Below the pieces are notes generated by a model that did no database searches, was not told the DNA's origin, and saw only the letters and a list, made by a program, of their open reading frames with translations. Shown piece by piece: positions 7,970 through 15,980 of a stretch of DNA of 35,160 bases (within the stretch, counting starts at the first letter, position 1; every line of letters starts with the position of its first letter). The stretch is from a virus, in IMG/VR virus record IMGVR_UViG_3300021134_000012, positions 1-35,160 of that record. One strand, given 5' to 3'. Position numbers and translations under genes: made by a program.

Positions 7970-9222
7970 TGGCACAAGAAACCTTCTTCGATGAAGATCT
8001 CGACTTTGGTGTTGAGGCTTCTCAAGCAGATGCAAAAGAGTTTGAAGCCTACATGGATGGCACTCCTGCTCCATCAAATACATCTTCTGATAAAATCAAA
8101 CCTGCTACCGATAAGGACAAACAGGAAGCTGCAGATAAAGGCAAAGCCAAATCTGATGAAGAGAGAGCTGAGGAAATGAGGGCTGCTAAACGAAAAGAAG
8201 AGGATGATGCTCGAAAGTTTATTGAGGGCAATGATGATGATGCTGAGAATGATGATGACAATGGTCAGAAATCTCAGACAAAAAAATCTACAAATGAAGA
8301 TGATAATATTGATGAAGAATCAGATAATGATTTTGAGTCATTAGCAAAAGATTTGTATAAGGTCGGCATCTTTACACCAGATGGAGAAGATGAAGAACTT
8401 CCTGCAACATCAGAAGAGTTCATCGAAAGGTTTAATTGGGAAAAACAGAAGATGGCAGAACAAATGGTTTATAGCTTTGCCGGCAGACATGGTGAAGAAT
8501 ATAGAGATTTGTTTAATGCAATCTTCGTGAATGGTGCAGATCCAAAAGAATACGTTAACCAGTATTTGGAAACACAGCACTTCAAGGACATGGATCTCAG
8601 TGATGAGGATAACCAACAGTCAGTTGTTGAAGCAGCTTTGAGAAACCAAGGATGGGAAGAAGACGATATCAAGGCTGAGGTTAAGAAGCTAAAGCTTAAT
8701 GCCGACCTTGAGAGCACAGCACAGAGACATCAAAAGGCTTTGGTTAAAACTGAGGAAGCTCAGTTAGCCAAAATCCAAGAAGAATCAAAAGTTCGTCTTG
8801 AACGTAAAAAACAACTTGAAGCACTGTATTCTACAAACATCAGGAATATCCTCGGTGAGAAATTAAAGACACAAGACTTTGATGGCATCCCGGTAAACAA
8901 GGATTCAGCTAATAAAGCTGTTGATTTCTTGGAAGCTAAAAAGTGGAAGCTGCCTTCAGGTGAATTAATCACCGACTTTGACAGAGTGATAATGGATCTT
9001 CAGCATCCACAGAATCATGAAGCCAAAGTAAAGCTTGCTCTCCTTCTTATGAAGGGGTATGAGCCGGGCAAACCAATCAGTCTCGATCTTGGGCCAGTAG
9101 CAAAAAAAGCTGTAAGTAAAGAAAGCAATGAGCTCTTCAACTTTGTAAAAGGAAAGAAAGCAAAAGCTAACGATACTTTCGGTGATGGAAAAAGAAAATC
9201 AACATTCATTGATGGATTATAA
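7969..9222 (+). CDS. Putative capsid scaffolding protein, 417 aa
   Basis: An acidic, low-complexity protein between portal and major capsid genes, the usual position of a head scaffold. Residues about 15-125 are dominated by Asp, Glu, Lys and Ala with a strongly acidic run around DDDAENDDDNG and DEESDNDFES; the middle and C-terminal parts are helical, with a coiled coil around EEAQLAKIQEESKVRLERKKQLEAL kept short here as LAKIQEESKVRLE. No enzymatic motif is seen. An upstream in-frame TTG at 7915 would add 18 residues, but the ATG at 7969 is preferred since it follows the leader element and begins with MAQE. Scaffold function is inferred from place and composition. Confidence 0.72.
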   Translation: MAQETFFDEDLDFGVEASQADAKEFEAYMDGTPAPSNTSSDKIKPATDKDKQEAADKGKAKSDEERAEEMRAAKRKEEDDARKFIEGNDDDAENDDDNGQKSQTKKSTNEDDNIDEESDNDFESLAKDLYKVGIFTPDGEDEELPATSEEFIERFNWEKQKMAEQMVYSFAGRHGEEYRDLFNAIFVNGADPKEYVNQYLETQHFKDMDLSDEDNQQSVVEAALRNQGWEEDDIKAEVKKLKLNADLESTAQRHQKALVKTEEAQLAKIQEESKVRLERKKQLEALYSTNIRNILGEKLKTQDFDGIPVNKDSANKAVDFLEAKKWKLPSGELITDFDRVIMDLQHPQNHEAKVKLALLLMKGYEPGKPISLDLGPVAKKAVSKESNELFNFVKGKKAKANDTFGDGKRKSTFIDGL

Positions 9223-9246
9223 TTATTAAACTAAATTTTACTTAAA

Positions 9247-10812
9247 ATGGCATTACAACAGATACCTGGCTATAGTTCAGGGTACATTGCAACAAGATAC
9301 TCCTCTATGAATAAGAGGGCTCTGGGTAAGTTCACGGACTCTAACCATATCCAGATGCTGCATTCAGAATCACCTGCAGATTACGACAAAAAGATCATCA
9401 GCCTGTACACGCAGACCAGCCTGTACTCAAATGACTTCCTGCAGATGATCATGAAGTCCAAGCCATACTACATCAACAAAGCAACTGACTACTGGAAATG
9501 GAAAGTAAATGTTCCATATCAGTTCCCTGTGCTTATTGAAATTCCGGACAGCACTCTCAATCTGAGCAATATAGGTATTGACCGTCAGACCTTTGAAATG
9601 GTATTTGACAAGAAAGAGTTCTTTATCAATGACGTTATTACCGCCAACCGTATGTACGGTCAGCAGTTTATTGTTATGAATGATCCGGTTCAGTGGGGTC
9701 GTGCTTGGAAGTATACAATGCAACTTGTAACTACCAACCCAATGACTACTTCAGTTGATCCACAATGGCTCGTTGAAGGTCGTGAGTTTGAGTTCCTCTA
9801 CAATGCTACTGGTGAGTTTGATGAAAGAGGTTCTGGTCTGGGTTCTCTTGGTGATGAAATTACTTTGTATGAATCTTTGGGTTCTGCAAACATGGTGGAG
9901 CACACTGTAACCGACTGGGCTGATACTAAAGTGGCTAACGCTAATACTCGTGGTACAGACAAAGACGGTAACCTGATTGACTTGATTATGTACTCTAAGA
10001 AAGTACGTAACCAAGAAGGTGAGCACAAATATGTTACAGCATGGGAACCATTTATTGAAATGGAACTTCGTAAGCGTATGCTGGACATGAAGGTAAAGAA
10101 AATGATCTGGGCACAGGGCGGTTCATCAAATACCGGTTCTGGTACTCAGGAAATGAAGAAACTGTCAATGGGTGTGTATCCTCGTATGAGAGCATACGGT
10201 AACCTAGAGCAGTACAATGCCGGCCAGTTCTCAATCAATATTATCCGTAACGTATTTGGTGATTTGTTCTACCGTAGGGAAGATATGAAGAACCGTAGGG
10301 TGAAACTGTTCACCAACGAAGCAGGTATCGAAGTATTCCGTACTGCTGCTAAGGATGACCTGTTGAAAGCTGGTTTTACAATCATTGCTGACAACCGCTT
10401 CATCGAAGGTAAAGGCCAGAACATGACCATCAACTGGGCATTTGACTCAATGGTAACTATGGATACAGGTCGTATCGAAGTATCTCACCTGATGGAGCTT
10501 GACCTGCCTCAGACAAACTCTGAGTATGGTCGCAACAAGAAGTCTACTCCGATCTTCATGGTGTTTGATGTTTCACCTCAAGGTGACCAGATGTCATCTG
10601 ACAATATCCGTGAGGTTCGTCCGGCATCTGCTCCTAGCATGACTTGGGGTTATGTTGACGGTACTTACCATCACATGGGTCACGCAGCTTCTAAGGGAAT
10701 GAGTTCAGCGAACATGTTCCCAGGTTATAAGATCTGGATGAAAGATCGTTACGATGTGTTTGTTGAAGATATCACTCGTACAGCACTTATCGAGCAGGTA
10801 CCACAGTTCTAA
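9247..10812 (+). CDS. Major capsid protein, crAss-like, 521 aa
   Basis: This gene encodes the shell subunit, expected to adopt the HK97 fold. The call rests on position after the scaffold candidate, length typical of crAss-like capsid proteins, and a C-terminal stretch I associate with them: SAPSMTWGYVDGTYHHMGH followed by FPGYKIWMKDRYDVFVEDI. Codon use differs from its neighbours, with Arg mostly CGT and frequent AAC, TAC and GGT, as expected for the most highly expressed gene. The stop is doubled as TAATAG, and a hairpin at 10861-10886 follows. The leader is A/T-rich with no Shine-Dalgarno sequence. Confidence 0.88.
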   Translation: MALQQIPGYSSGYIATRYSSMNKRALGKFTDSNHIQMLHSESPADYDKKIISLYTQTSLYSNDFLQMIMKSKPYYINKATDYWKWKVNVPYQFPVLIEIPDSTLNLSNIGIDRQTFEMVFDKKEFFINDVITANRMYGQQFIVMNDPVQWGRAWKYTMQLVTTNPMTTSVDPQWLVEGREFEFLYNATGEFDERGSGLGSLGDEITLYESLGSANMVEHTVTDWADTKVANANTRGTDKDGNLIDLIMYSKKVRNQEGEHKYVTAWEPFIEMELRKRMLDMKVKKMIWAQGGSSNTGSGTQEMKKLSMGVYPRMRAYGNLEQYNAGQFSINIIRNVFGDLFYRREDMKNRRVKLFTNEAGIEVFRTAAKDDLLKAGFTIIADNRFIEGKGQNMTINWAFDSMVTMDTGRIEVSHLMELDLPQTNSEYGRNKKSTPIFMVFDVSPQGDQMSSDNIREVRPASAPSMTWGYVDGTYHHMGHAASKGMSSANMFPGYKIWMKDRYDVFVEDITRTALIEQVPQF

Positions 10813-10860
10813 TAGGGATTCTCCTAATAGAATTTGGATAGTAATAAAATTAAGGGTTAC

Positions 10861-10886
10861 GCTCCCCTCACCCTAAGCAGGGGAGC
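10861..10886 (+). other. Hairpin downstream of the capsid gene
   Basis: GCTCCCCT (10861-10868) and AGGGGAGC (10879-10886) form a perfect 8 bp G/C-rich stem with a 10-base loop. No T-run follows, so it does not look like a standard intrinsic terminator. It could protect or define the 3' end of capsid mRNA or partly attenuate readthrough into the next gene. A smaller inverted repeat, ATTCT at 10818-10822 and AGAAT at 10829-10833, lies upstream. Confidence 0.6.
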
Positions 10887-10888
10887 AC

Positions 10889-10898
10889 CAACTACATA
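10889..10898 (+). promoter_or_regulatory. Leader motif CAACTACATA, copy 3
   Basis: Third occurrence of CAACTACATA in an intergenic leader, here 11 bp before the preferred ATG at 10910 and immediately after the capsid hairpin. No TACCTTT box precedes it, so only the leader part of the module is present. Confidence 0.35.
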
Positions 10899-10909
10899 CT
10901 GTGATTAAA

Positions 10910-11959
10910 ATGGCAAGGATAGCTAAAATCTTACCTCTTCCTGTAGCATACAAGCAAGGAGAGATGACAATGCAAAACGCCCTAGCAGAAAAGGGATACA
11001 TGAGACATCCGGGTACCGGAATAGGAATTTGCCCAGTTCAAGGACTTGATGGCAAGTATCTAACTGGTCTTGATCCTGAAGCAAACTACATTCGTAGAAT
11101 GCGTATGGTCAACCCTGAAGCTGCTGACCATGAGGCAACAATAGTAAAGGAAAGAAAAGAACGTCTTGAAAACATAACTGGCTTAGATCTTGGTCCTCGT
11201 TCAGAGTATTACTCTGGAGTATACGGAGCAAAATTTAATACCGGTTTGGTAGCATCAAGGGTAAAACTGGTAGATGGAGAGAACGTCTTCAACTTCAGTA
11301 ACCCACACAAAGAGATAGAGTTTTGGTGGCTCACGCAGATAACTGATCTTATTGCATCGTCTCAGGAAGAGTGGAAGAAAGGAAATTGTAAGTCAACTGT
11401 ACAGTTTTACATTTCCAATCCAGAAGCTGAAGCAGCTATTGTCTATGCTCAGAATATGACCGTAACTAAGGCTATAGAAACTCTGAGACAGATGGCAGTT
11501 GATAGGCAGAGGAAAGTAGCTAAACTAATTGGCCTACCAATCACAGACAACGATAAGCCAGAAATTGTATTCAACATACTCTATACAATGATATCGAAAG
11601 GTTCAATAGAGACTGGTGAGTACAAAGGTCAAAACTCGGTTGACCTGTTTAACAGGATAGCCGGCATGACCGATAAACTTCTGACAGTTAGAAGTCTTGT
11701 GAGAGAAGCAATCCAACTGAGGGTACTGTCAAAACGTAACGGTATCATTTATGAAGGAGAAGCATCAATAGCTCAGTCTGAAGATCAGTTGATAGATGAA
11801 CTATCACTTGATTCAAAACAGATGGAGCGACTGGCTCTCGAAACAAGAGTAGCAGACAAGAAGAAAATCAAGAACAGCATTGAAAATTATTCATATGTTG
11901 CTCCTGAGAAAACCGAAGAGGCTAATGCCAAATCAACCAAAGCAGAGAGCAAAAAGTAA
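10910..11959 (+). CDS. Head-associated conserved protein, 349 aa
   Basis: A soluble, mixed alpha/beta protein without an enzymatic motif I recognise. The N terminus carries PGTGIGICPVQGLDGKYLTG, the middle KSTVQFYISNPEAEAAIVYA followed by helices and a short segment about ITDNDKPEIVFNILY, and the C terminus is a lysine/glutamate-rich tail. Similar proteins follow the capsid gene in crAss-like phages, so a capsid-assembly or capsid-binding role is likely but unproved. An in-frame GTG at 10901 would add three residues; ATG at 10910 (MARIAKI) is preferred, because most neighbouring genes begin ATGGC. The gap to the next gene is 9 bp. Confidence 0.75.
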   Translation: MARIAKILPLPVAYKQGEMTMQNALAEKGYMRHPGTGIGICPVQGLDGKYLTGLDPEANYIRRMRMVNPEAADHEATIVKERKERLENITGLDLGPRSEYYSGVYGAKFNTGLVASRVKLVDGENVFNFSNPHKEIEFWWLTQITDLIASSQEEWKKGNCKSTVQFYISNPEAEAAIVYAQNMTVTKAIETLRQMAVDRQRKVAKLIGLPITDNDKPEIVFNILYTMISKGSIETGEYKGQNSVDLFNRIAGMTDKLLTVRSLVREAIQLRVLSKRNGIIYEGEASIAQSEDQLIDELSLDSKQMERLALETRVADKKKIKNSIENYSYVAPEKTEEANAKSTKAESKK

Positions 11960-11968
11960 CCATTATGT

Positions 11969-12697
11969 ATGATACCAGTTCAGAATTTATTATTTGCCAT
12001 AGATACCAAAGCCAACCGGCTTAGTAATCTGAGGGGACAGTTCATACCTAATGAAACCAAGATAGATCTTTTAAATAATGCCCAGGTAAAACTGGTATTG
12101 AAGAAAATCGACCCGAACAATGTGTATCAGTTAGGGATGGATGCCTTCTCAAAAAGATATGAAGACCTGCAAAATTTTCAGGTCACATATGAGAAGCTCA
12201 CCTTAACTACTACACCCGGGGACGTACTTAATAGTTATTTTGTACCGTTTAGTTCAATGTCAAATGATATGATGATCCCAACTACCTCTTATGTACTTGC
12301 TACTAAAGGTAACTGTAAGGATAGGTTACTTGATGTCATTGATTTTATGAAGCATGCGGATATCAGAATGTTATTAAAATCTCCTCACTACCAGCCAAGT
12401 TTTAACTACCAGGAAACATTGGGTGTAATAGCTGCAGATAAAATATATGTCTACAGTGATTCACAAAATAGTTTTACTCCCAATGAATTGTATTTATCAT
12501 ATCTTCGTTACCCGAAGGACATGGATATAACTGGATATGTTCACCTTGATGGTACACCATCTACTACAGTAGATTGTGAACTTGAAAGTTACCTTGAGGA
12601 CGAGTTAGTTGATCTGGTTATTACTGAGCTTGGAGATGCTACAGCTAATCAAGAATTATCACAGTATAGTAGAGTAAGAACAAAAGAAAACGAATAA
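11969..12697 (+). CDS. Conserved structural protein of the head-neck block, 242 aa
   Basis: The protein has an N-terminal helical part (LLNNAQVKLVLKKIDPNN), a central beta-rich part and a C-terminal segment with YLSYLRYPKDMDITGY, then VDCELESYLEDELVDLVITELG. This last pattern, a strand with Y-R-Y-P followed by a Cys-Glu-Leu helix, recurs in crAss-like phage proteins near the capsid gene and is compatible with a head-completion or connector component. No catalytic motif is seen. It ends in tandem stops TAATAA. The nearby TAACTTTA at 12698-12705 lies 28 bp before the next ATG and weakly resembles the promoter-like boxes elsewhere in the window. Confidence 0.7.
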   Translation: MIPVQNLLFAIDTKANRLSNLRGQFIPNETKIDLLNNAQVKLVLKKIDPNNVYQLGMDAFSKRYEDLQNFQVTYEKLTLTTTPGDVLNSYFVPFSSMSNDMMIPTTSYVLATKGNCKDRLLDVIDFMKHADIRMLLKSPHYQPSFNYQETLGVIAADKIYVYSDSQNSFTPNELYLSYLRYPKDMDITGYVHLDGTPSTTVDCELESYLEDELVDLVITELGDATANQELSQYSRVRTKENE

Positions 12698-12725
12698 TAA
12701 CTTTAAAAACTTAAAATAAAGCAAA

Positions 12726-13874
12726 ATGGCAGACTTTTCATTAACCAACCTCTTTGTAGTATCAAAGAGCAACACGTTACCAACAACAGGATCAACTAAC
12801 AACCTGACCTCAAGTCCGGCACAGTTTGGTATCTTCCTCCCTGACAATACCCCGGCAACGGTTGCTACTGTGGGTAATGCAAAGTATATATACCTTGCTC
12901 AAGGTAGGAATATTTACTCTGCAAATGAAGGCAGTAAAAAATCAGATCTGATTGTTGGTGCAAATGTACTTGAATGGTACAAGGTTACCGGTAGCTTGAC
13001 GGCTAAAACCCAGATCACTCAGATATCATTTGGACTTGGTACCCTTGCTTGTCAGCAAGATGTATCCATAACACTACGTTTGGATTCATTCTATATTAGG
13101 GCTGCGTACAATAACTCACTGACTCGTACAGTGATGATTACAACACCATGTTGCTCTTGTGGTACAAACCCATGTGATACCTTGACAAGTCTACAGCTTA
13201 TATCTATTCACGAGTCGTTTGTTACAGCAATCAACAATGATAGTATCCTGAACCAGTTTGTAACTGCAGGTCTTGCAACAGACGGTCTGAGCTTCTATGT
13301 TACTGGTAAAACGCTGCAAACTTATGGCCAAGGTACATCAACGGATCTGACCAACTTCCCTTATCAATTTGACCGTATGTCATTCTGGACATACATCATG
13401 GAAGGTCCAGATTTGACTACTGACTATGAAGTGCAAAACTATTGTAATTCATATGGTACAGCTACTATTGTACAAAGAGCAAATTATCCTCAAGTTACAC
13501 CGGCTGAAGTACAACAACTTGAAAAAGACTTCTTCTCATACCAGGCTGAGTACAAACATATCTTTAGCAACGTCAACTACAATGGAGAGTTCCAGACATA
13601 CGTTGACAGTACTGCAGCATATAACCTGTACTACATCAGGTTCTGGGAGCCACAGATTACTGGTCGTGACATAGGTACCACACGCAAAGATGAAACAGTA
13701 TGCATTGCTATTCCTCAAGATATTGCAGGTGGAGGTGAAGCAGCAATCAGTTCAATATTGACAGCGTTCTTAGGTAACATAGATAACGATACTACTGCAA
13801 ATACTACCGCTACTACTACTTATACAACAAGTACTAATACTACTACAACAAGTACTACAGTACTAATTCCTTAA
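12726..13874 (+). CDS. Virion protein with Cys cluster and Thr-rich tail, 382 aa
   Basis: A beta-rich protein probably on the virion surface. A cluster TPCCSCGTNPCD (about 140-151) carries four close cysteines. The C-terminal 30 or so residues are almost only Thr, Asn, Ser and Tyr, encoded by an ACT/ACA microsatellite at about 13790-13868. In crAss-like phages, proteins at this place include auxiliary capsid and head-decoration proteins; I infer a similar role but cannot choose between them. It has tandem stops TAATAG and is followed by the strongest terminator in the window, so it likely ends the head-protein transcription unit. Confidence 0.7.
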   Translation: MADFSLTNLFVVSKSNTLPTTGSTNNLTSSPAQFGIFLPDNTPATVATVGNAKYIYLAQGRNIYSANEGSKKSDLIVGANVLEWYKVTGSLTAKTQITQISFGLGTLACQQDVSITLRLDSFYIRAAYNNSLTRTVMITTPCCSCGTNPCDTLTSLQLISIHESFVTAINNDSILNQFVTAGLATDGLSFYVTGKTLQTYGQGTSTDLTNFPYQFDRMSFWTYIMEGPDLTTDYEVQNYCNSYGTATIVQRANYPQVTPAEVQQLEKDFFSYQAEYKHIFSNVNYNGEFQTYVDSTAAYNLYYIRFWEPQITGRDIGTTRKDETVCIAIPQDIAGGGEAAISSILTAFLGNIDNDTTANTTATTTYTTSTNTTTTSTTVLIP

Positions 13875-13899
13875 TAGTAAGTAGAATCCGTAACTGACC

Positions 13900-13940
13900 A
13901 AAGGGGGATAGGGGAAATTGCCTCTGTCCCCCTTTTTCTT
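13900..13940 (+). terminator. Intrinsic (rho-independent) terminator
   Basis: A 15 bp stem pairs 13900-13914 (AAAGGGGGATAGGGG) with 13921-13935 (CCTCTGTCCCCCTTT), with two G-T wobbles, a six-base loop AAATTG, and a T-rich tail TTCTT after it. It lies between the head-protein gene ending at 13874 and the holin candidate at 13953, separating head genes from lysis genes. Confidence 0.88.
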
Positions 13941-13952
13941 AAAACTAAAATT

Positions 13953-14267
13953 ATGTTTTCTTCTGATATTTTATGGGTAATGATATTAGGTGTGTTTATT
14001 GGAATAGCATTTATTATAGGTGCTGTTGTATATGTAAACAAACTATTTATCCATGAAACAAAAGAAATACTGGTTAGGTTTATATTAATGGTATTTGCAG
14101 CTCTTGTTGCTGTATTTATAATAGATAAAGTAGTAGCGTTTAAGATTAAATTATTGACTGATGAAATAAGCAATCAGTTATTTGATTTAATTAAGACCTT
14201 AACTTTGATGATATTCTCATATTATTTCGGGACTCAAAAAAACAATACTGAAAATGGCAAAGTTTGA
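13953..14267 (+). CDS. Putative holin, three membrane segments, 104 aa
   Basis: The protein shows three hydrophobic stretches: about 4-30 (ILWVMILGVFIGIAFIIGAVV), 45-66 (RFILMVFAALVAVFIIDKVV) and a weaker one at 82-95 (LTLMIFSYYFGT), followed by a short polar tail. Small size, membrane segments and position directly before the endolysin gene, which it overlaps by 14 bp, make it the best holin candidate: it would open the inner membrane at the end of infection so that the endolysin reaches the cell wall. The family is not named because the sequence alone does not settle it. A second small membrane protein is at 23719. Confidence 0.65.
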   Translation: MFSSDILWVMILGVFIGIAFIIGAVVYVNKLFIHETKEILVRFILMVFAALVAVFIIDKVVAFKIKLLTDEISNQLFDLIKTLTLMIFSYYFGTQKNNTENGKV

Positions 14268-14672
14268 AATAGCATTAGATGGCACATTAAAGAATGAGGG
14301 CTTTTACGGTAACGATCCTTCTGATACAGGTGGTGAAACTCTTTGGGGTATAGCTAGGAAACCAAACCCAAAATGGGTTGGTTGGCCTATAGTTGACTCA
14401 TTAAAAAATGAAGATCATTTTCCTCAATGTTTAAAAGAAAATAGTGAACTCTTTGAAGCAAGAGATTTGTTTTATAGGGAAGCATTTTGGAATGTAATTA
14501 AAGGTGATGATATAATCAACCAAGAGGTTGCCAACGATCTGTTTGATAAAGCAGTCAATATGGGAGTGCATCAAGCAGTAGTACTTTGTCAAAGATCATT
14601 AGATGTACCTGAGACTGGTAAAATGGACAGTAGTACCCTTAATGTATTAAATACAAATAATCCATACGCATG
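14254..14672 (+). CDS. Endolysin, glycoside hydrolase family 108 type (short form)
   Basis: The N terminus carries the GH108 signature: LKNEGFYGNDPSDTGGETLWGI, with catalytic Glu at position 15 and the P-S-D-T-G-G-E-T loop. These enzymes cleave the glycan strands of peptidoglycan. A second conserved stretch (VANDLFDKAVNMGVHQAVVLCQRSL) matches the start of the C-terminal PG-binding-3-like part. The protein is 139 aa, shorter than the roughly 170-180 usual for this family, so the final helices seem missing or replaced. It overlaps the holin candidate upstream and the next gene through an ATGA junction (the stop is at 14671-14673). Confidence 0.85.
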
Positions 14673-14987
14673 AAAGAGAAATTAAAAATAGCTATAGTAG
14701 TAATTGCAAAAATTATTATTACAATATTGATGTGGTGGTATTGTACTTCACCTGCAAAGGCCCAGTCAATAATAAAACCAGTAGATAGTTGTACTTACTA
14801 CAAGCGTAAACTGGATACTACGATGCATCAGTTGTATATGACCAGAATGCAGATAAATGCAGCCAAGTTCTATATTAAGATCTGTCAGAAAAGACCGGCT
14901 AATAAGAAGTTTTTCTATGGCTGGATGACACAAAGAGCTATTGTAGATAAGCCAAGTTTTGACCCATCACCAATTACTATTAAATAA
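14670..14987 (+). CDS. Membrane-anchored or secreted lysis-cassette protein, spanin-like candidate, 105 aa
   Basis: Residues about 7-22 form one hydrophobic helix (IAIVVIAKIIITILMWWY), followed by CTSPAKAQS, which resembles a signal-peptidase site at AKA-Q. The rest is basic and partly helical (RKLDTTMHQLYMTRMQINAAKFY), carries Cys at two sites, and would lie in the periplasm. One N-terminal membrane segment plus a helical periplasmic domain, directly after the endolysin, is the layout of an inner-membrane spanin (Rz-type), which joins inner and outer membranes at lysis. No overlapping Rz1-type lipoprotein gene is seen, so this stays tentative. Confidence 0.6.
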   Translation: MKEKLKIAIVVIAKIIITILMWWYCTSPAKAQSIIKPVDSCTYYKRKLDTTMHQLYMTRMQINAAKFYIKICQKRPANKKFFYGWMTQRAIVDKPSFDPSPITIK

Positions 14988-14993
14988 AAAACA

Positions 14994-15566
14994 ATGTTAG
15001 TACAACAACTTCCAGATCTTGAACTTGCTCTTATTGATTTAAGAGATAGTTCGGTTATTGCTATAAGTGATTTAAGTACTTACGGTGCTATACCTTCATC
15101 AAACCAACTTGCACTACAAATAACTCCTCCAGGATACCCAACTGTAAATGTTCCATTTAGTCCATTGAATGTAAATGTATACAAGTGTGTTGATCTTGGA
15201 GTTACCTGTTCTGATTCAGGTTGTACACCTTTACCAGATGGTATATATGAAATAGTATATACTGTAGTAAATGTTCAACCCAATGCTATAATCAGTAAAA
15301 AGTTTATTAAGATTGATACAATCAAATGTAAGTACCAACATGCCTTCCTCAAGGTAGATCTTGAATGTGGTTGTCACAATCCATCATACGCAAATTACAT
15401 GACCGAACTCCGTTCAATTAAACTGTACATAGATGGAAGTGTTGCTGAGTGTAATGCAGGAAATTATAGGCTTTCTGGAGAGTACTATAAAAAAGCTGAC
15501 ATGATGCTGGATAAGTTATCTTGCAAATTTCCGGGAAGTAAATGGAAACAATGTACTAACTGTTAA
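14994..15566 (+). CDS. Cysteine-rich conserved phage protein, 190 aa
   Basis: Ten cysteines in 190 residues, including CSDSGC, ECGC and a C-terminal CTNC. The middle (LPDGIYEIVYTVVN, then KFIKIDTIKCKYQHAFLKVDLEC) reads as a beta sandwich; the second half is helical (RSIKLYIDGSVAECNAGNY and a SGEYYKKADMMLDKL segment). I know similar proteins from crAss-like phages near the tail-fibre genes but not their role. It begins the cysteine-rich group running to 17677 and is followed by two small genes, then a collar-domain fibre. Disulphide or metal stabilisation of a tail component is inference. Confidence 0.7.
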   Translation: MLVQQLPDLELALIDLRDSSVIAISDLSTYGAIPSSNQLALQITPPGYPTVNVPFSPLNVNVYKCVDLGVTCSDSGCTPLPDGIYEIVYTVVNVQPNAIISKKFIKIDTIKCKYQHAFLKVDLECGCHNPSYANYMTELRSIKLYIDGSVAECNAGNYRLSGEYYKKADMMLDKLSCKFPGSKWKQCTNC

Positions 15567-15576
15567 ACTAAAGTAT

Positions 15577-15741
15577 ATGGCTTGCAATAGAGTAAAATGC
15601 GTAAATCAAACTTGTAGTGTCATTCTTCCTGCATGTCAGATGATACAAGGAATGTGCCCTACTTGTTATGTAAACAAAAGTCAACAACAACAAAACAAAA
15701 CTGTAAATGTTCTTAATCAATCCAACATTAACCGACACTAA
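15577..15741 (+). CDS. Very small cysteine-rich protein, 54 aa
   Basis: An ATG at 15577 opens a 54-codon frame ending in TAA at 15739-15741. The product starts MACNRVKC and has six cysteines (3, 8, 13, 20, 27, 30), including CPTC, all in the first 30 residues; the tail is Gln/Asn-rich. It fills an otherwise empty 140 bp gap, begins 10 bp after the upstream stop, and overlaps the next gene by 35 bp. Its cysteine density matches its neighbours, which supports a real gene of the same functional group. It may bind metal or form a disulphide-knotted peptide. Confidence 0.55.
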   Translation: MACNRVKCVNQTCSVILPACQMIQGMCPTCYVNKSQQQQNKTVNVLNQSNINRH

Positions 15742-15979
15742 CCTGAACAATGATGGGTACAATAACTTGCTTGATGGTATTGATAGAACCATTGCTAATC
15801 TTGCAAGTACACAGTATCTTAATCATGTAAATGGTTATCAGAACAAAGTAGATTTTACTTTGTATGACAGGCTATGTGAGTACAGAGAGATCTTAATGGA
15901 TAAATTCATGGGATGTAATTGTCTGGATGATGAGTATACAATATACATAATTTCAAAAGTTCAAAAACTAATTTGCTAA
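15707..15979 (+). CDS. Hypothetical protein of the cysteine-rich group, 90 aa
   Basis: A mostly helical small protein with a central DRLCEYREILMDKFMGCNCLDDEY and a C-terminal Cys. Four cysteines again, with CNC. The N terminus (FLINPTLTDTNLNN) is polar. It overlaps the 54-residue gene by 35 bp and lies one base before the start of the collar-domain fibre gene, so it is probably translated as part of one unit with it. Possibly a fibre-assembly or attachment protein; no family is assigned. Confidence 0.6.
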   Translation: MFLINPTLTDTNLNNDGYNNLLDGIDRTIANLASTQYLNHVNGYQNKVDFTLYDRLCEYREILMDKFMGCNCLDDEYTIYIISKVQKLIC

Positions 15980-15980
15980 T

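Noticed and set aside
9427-10234. Several antisense ORFs within the capsid gene
   Set aside because: They mirror a biased, highly expressed gene and have no recognisable protein features.
10901-10909. GTG start for the gene after the capsid gene
   Set aside because: ATG at 10910 is three codons later and matches the ATGGC starts of neighbouring genes.
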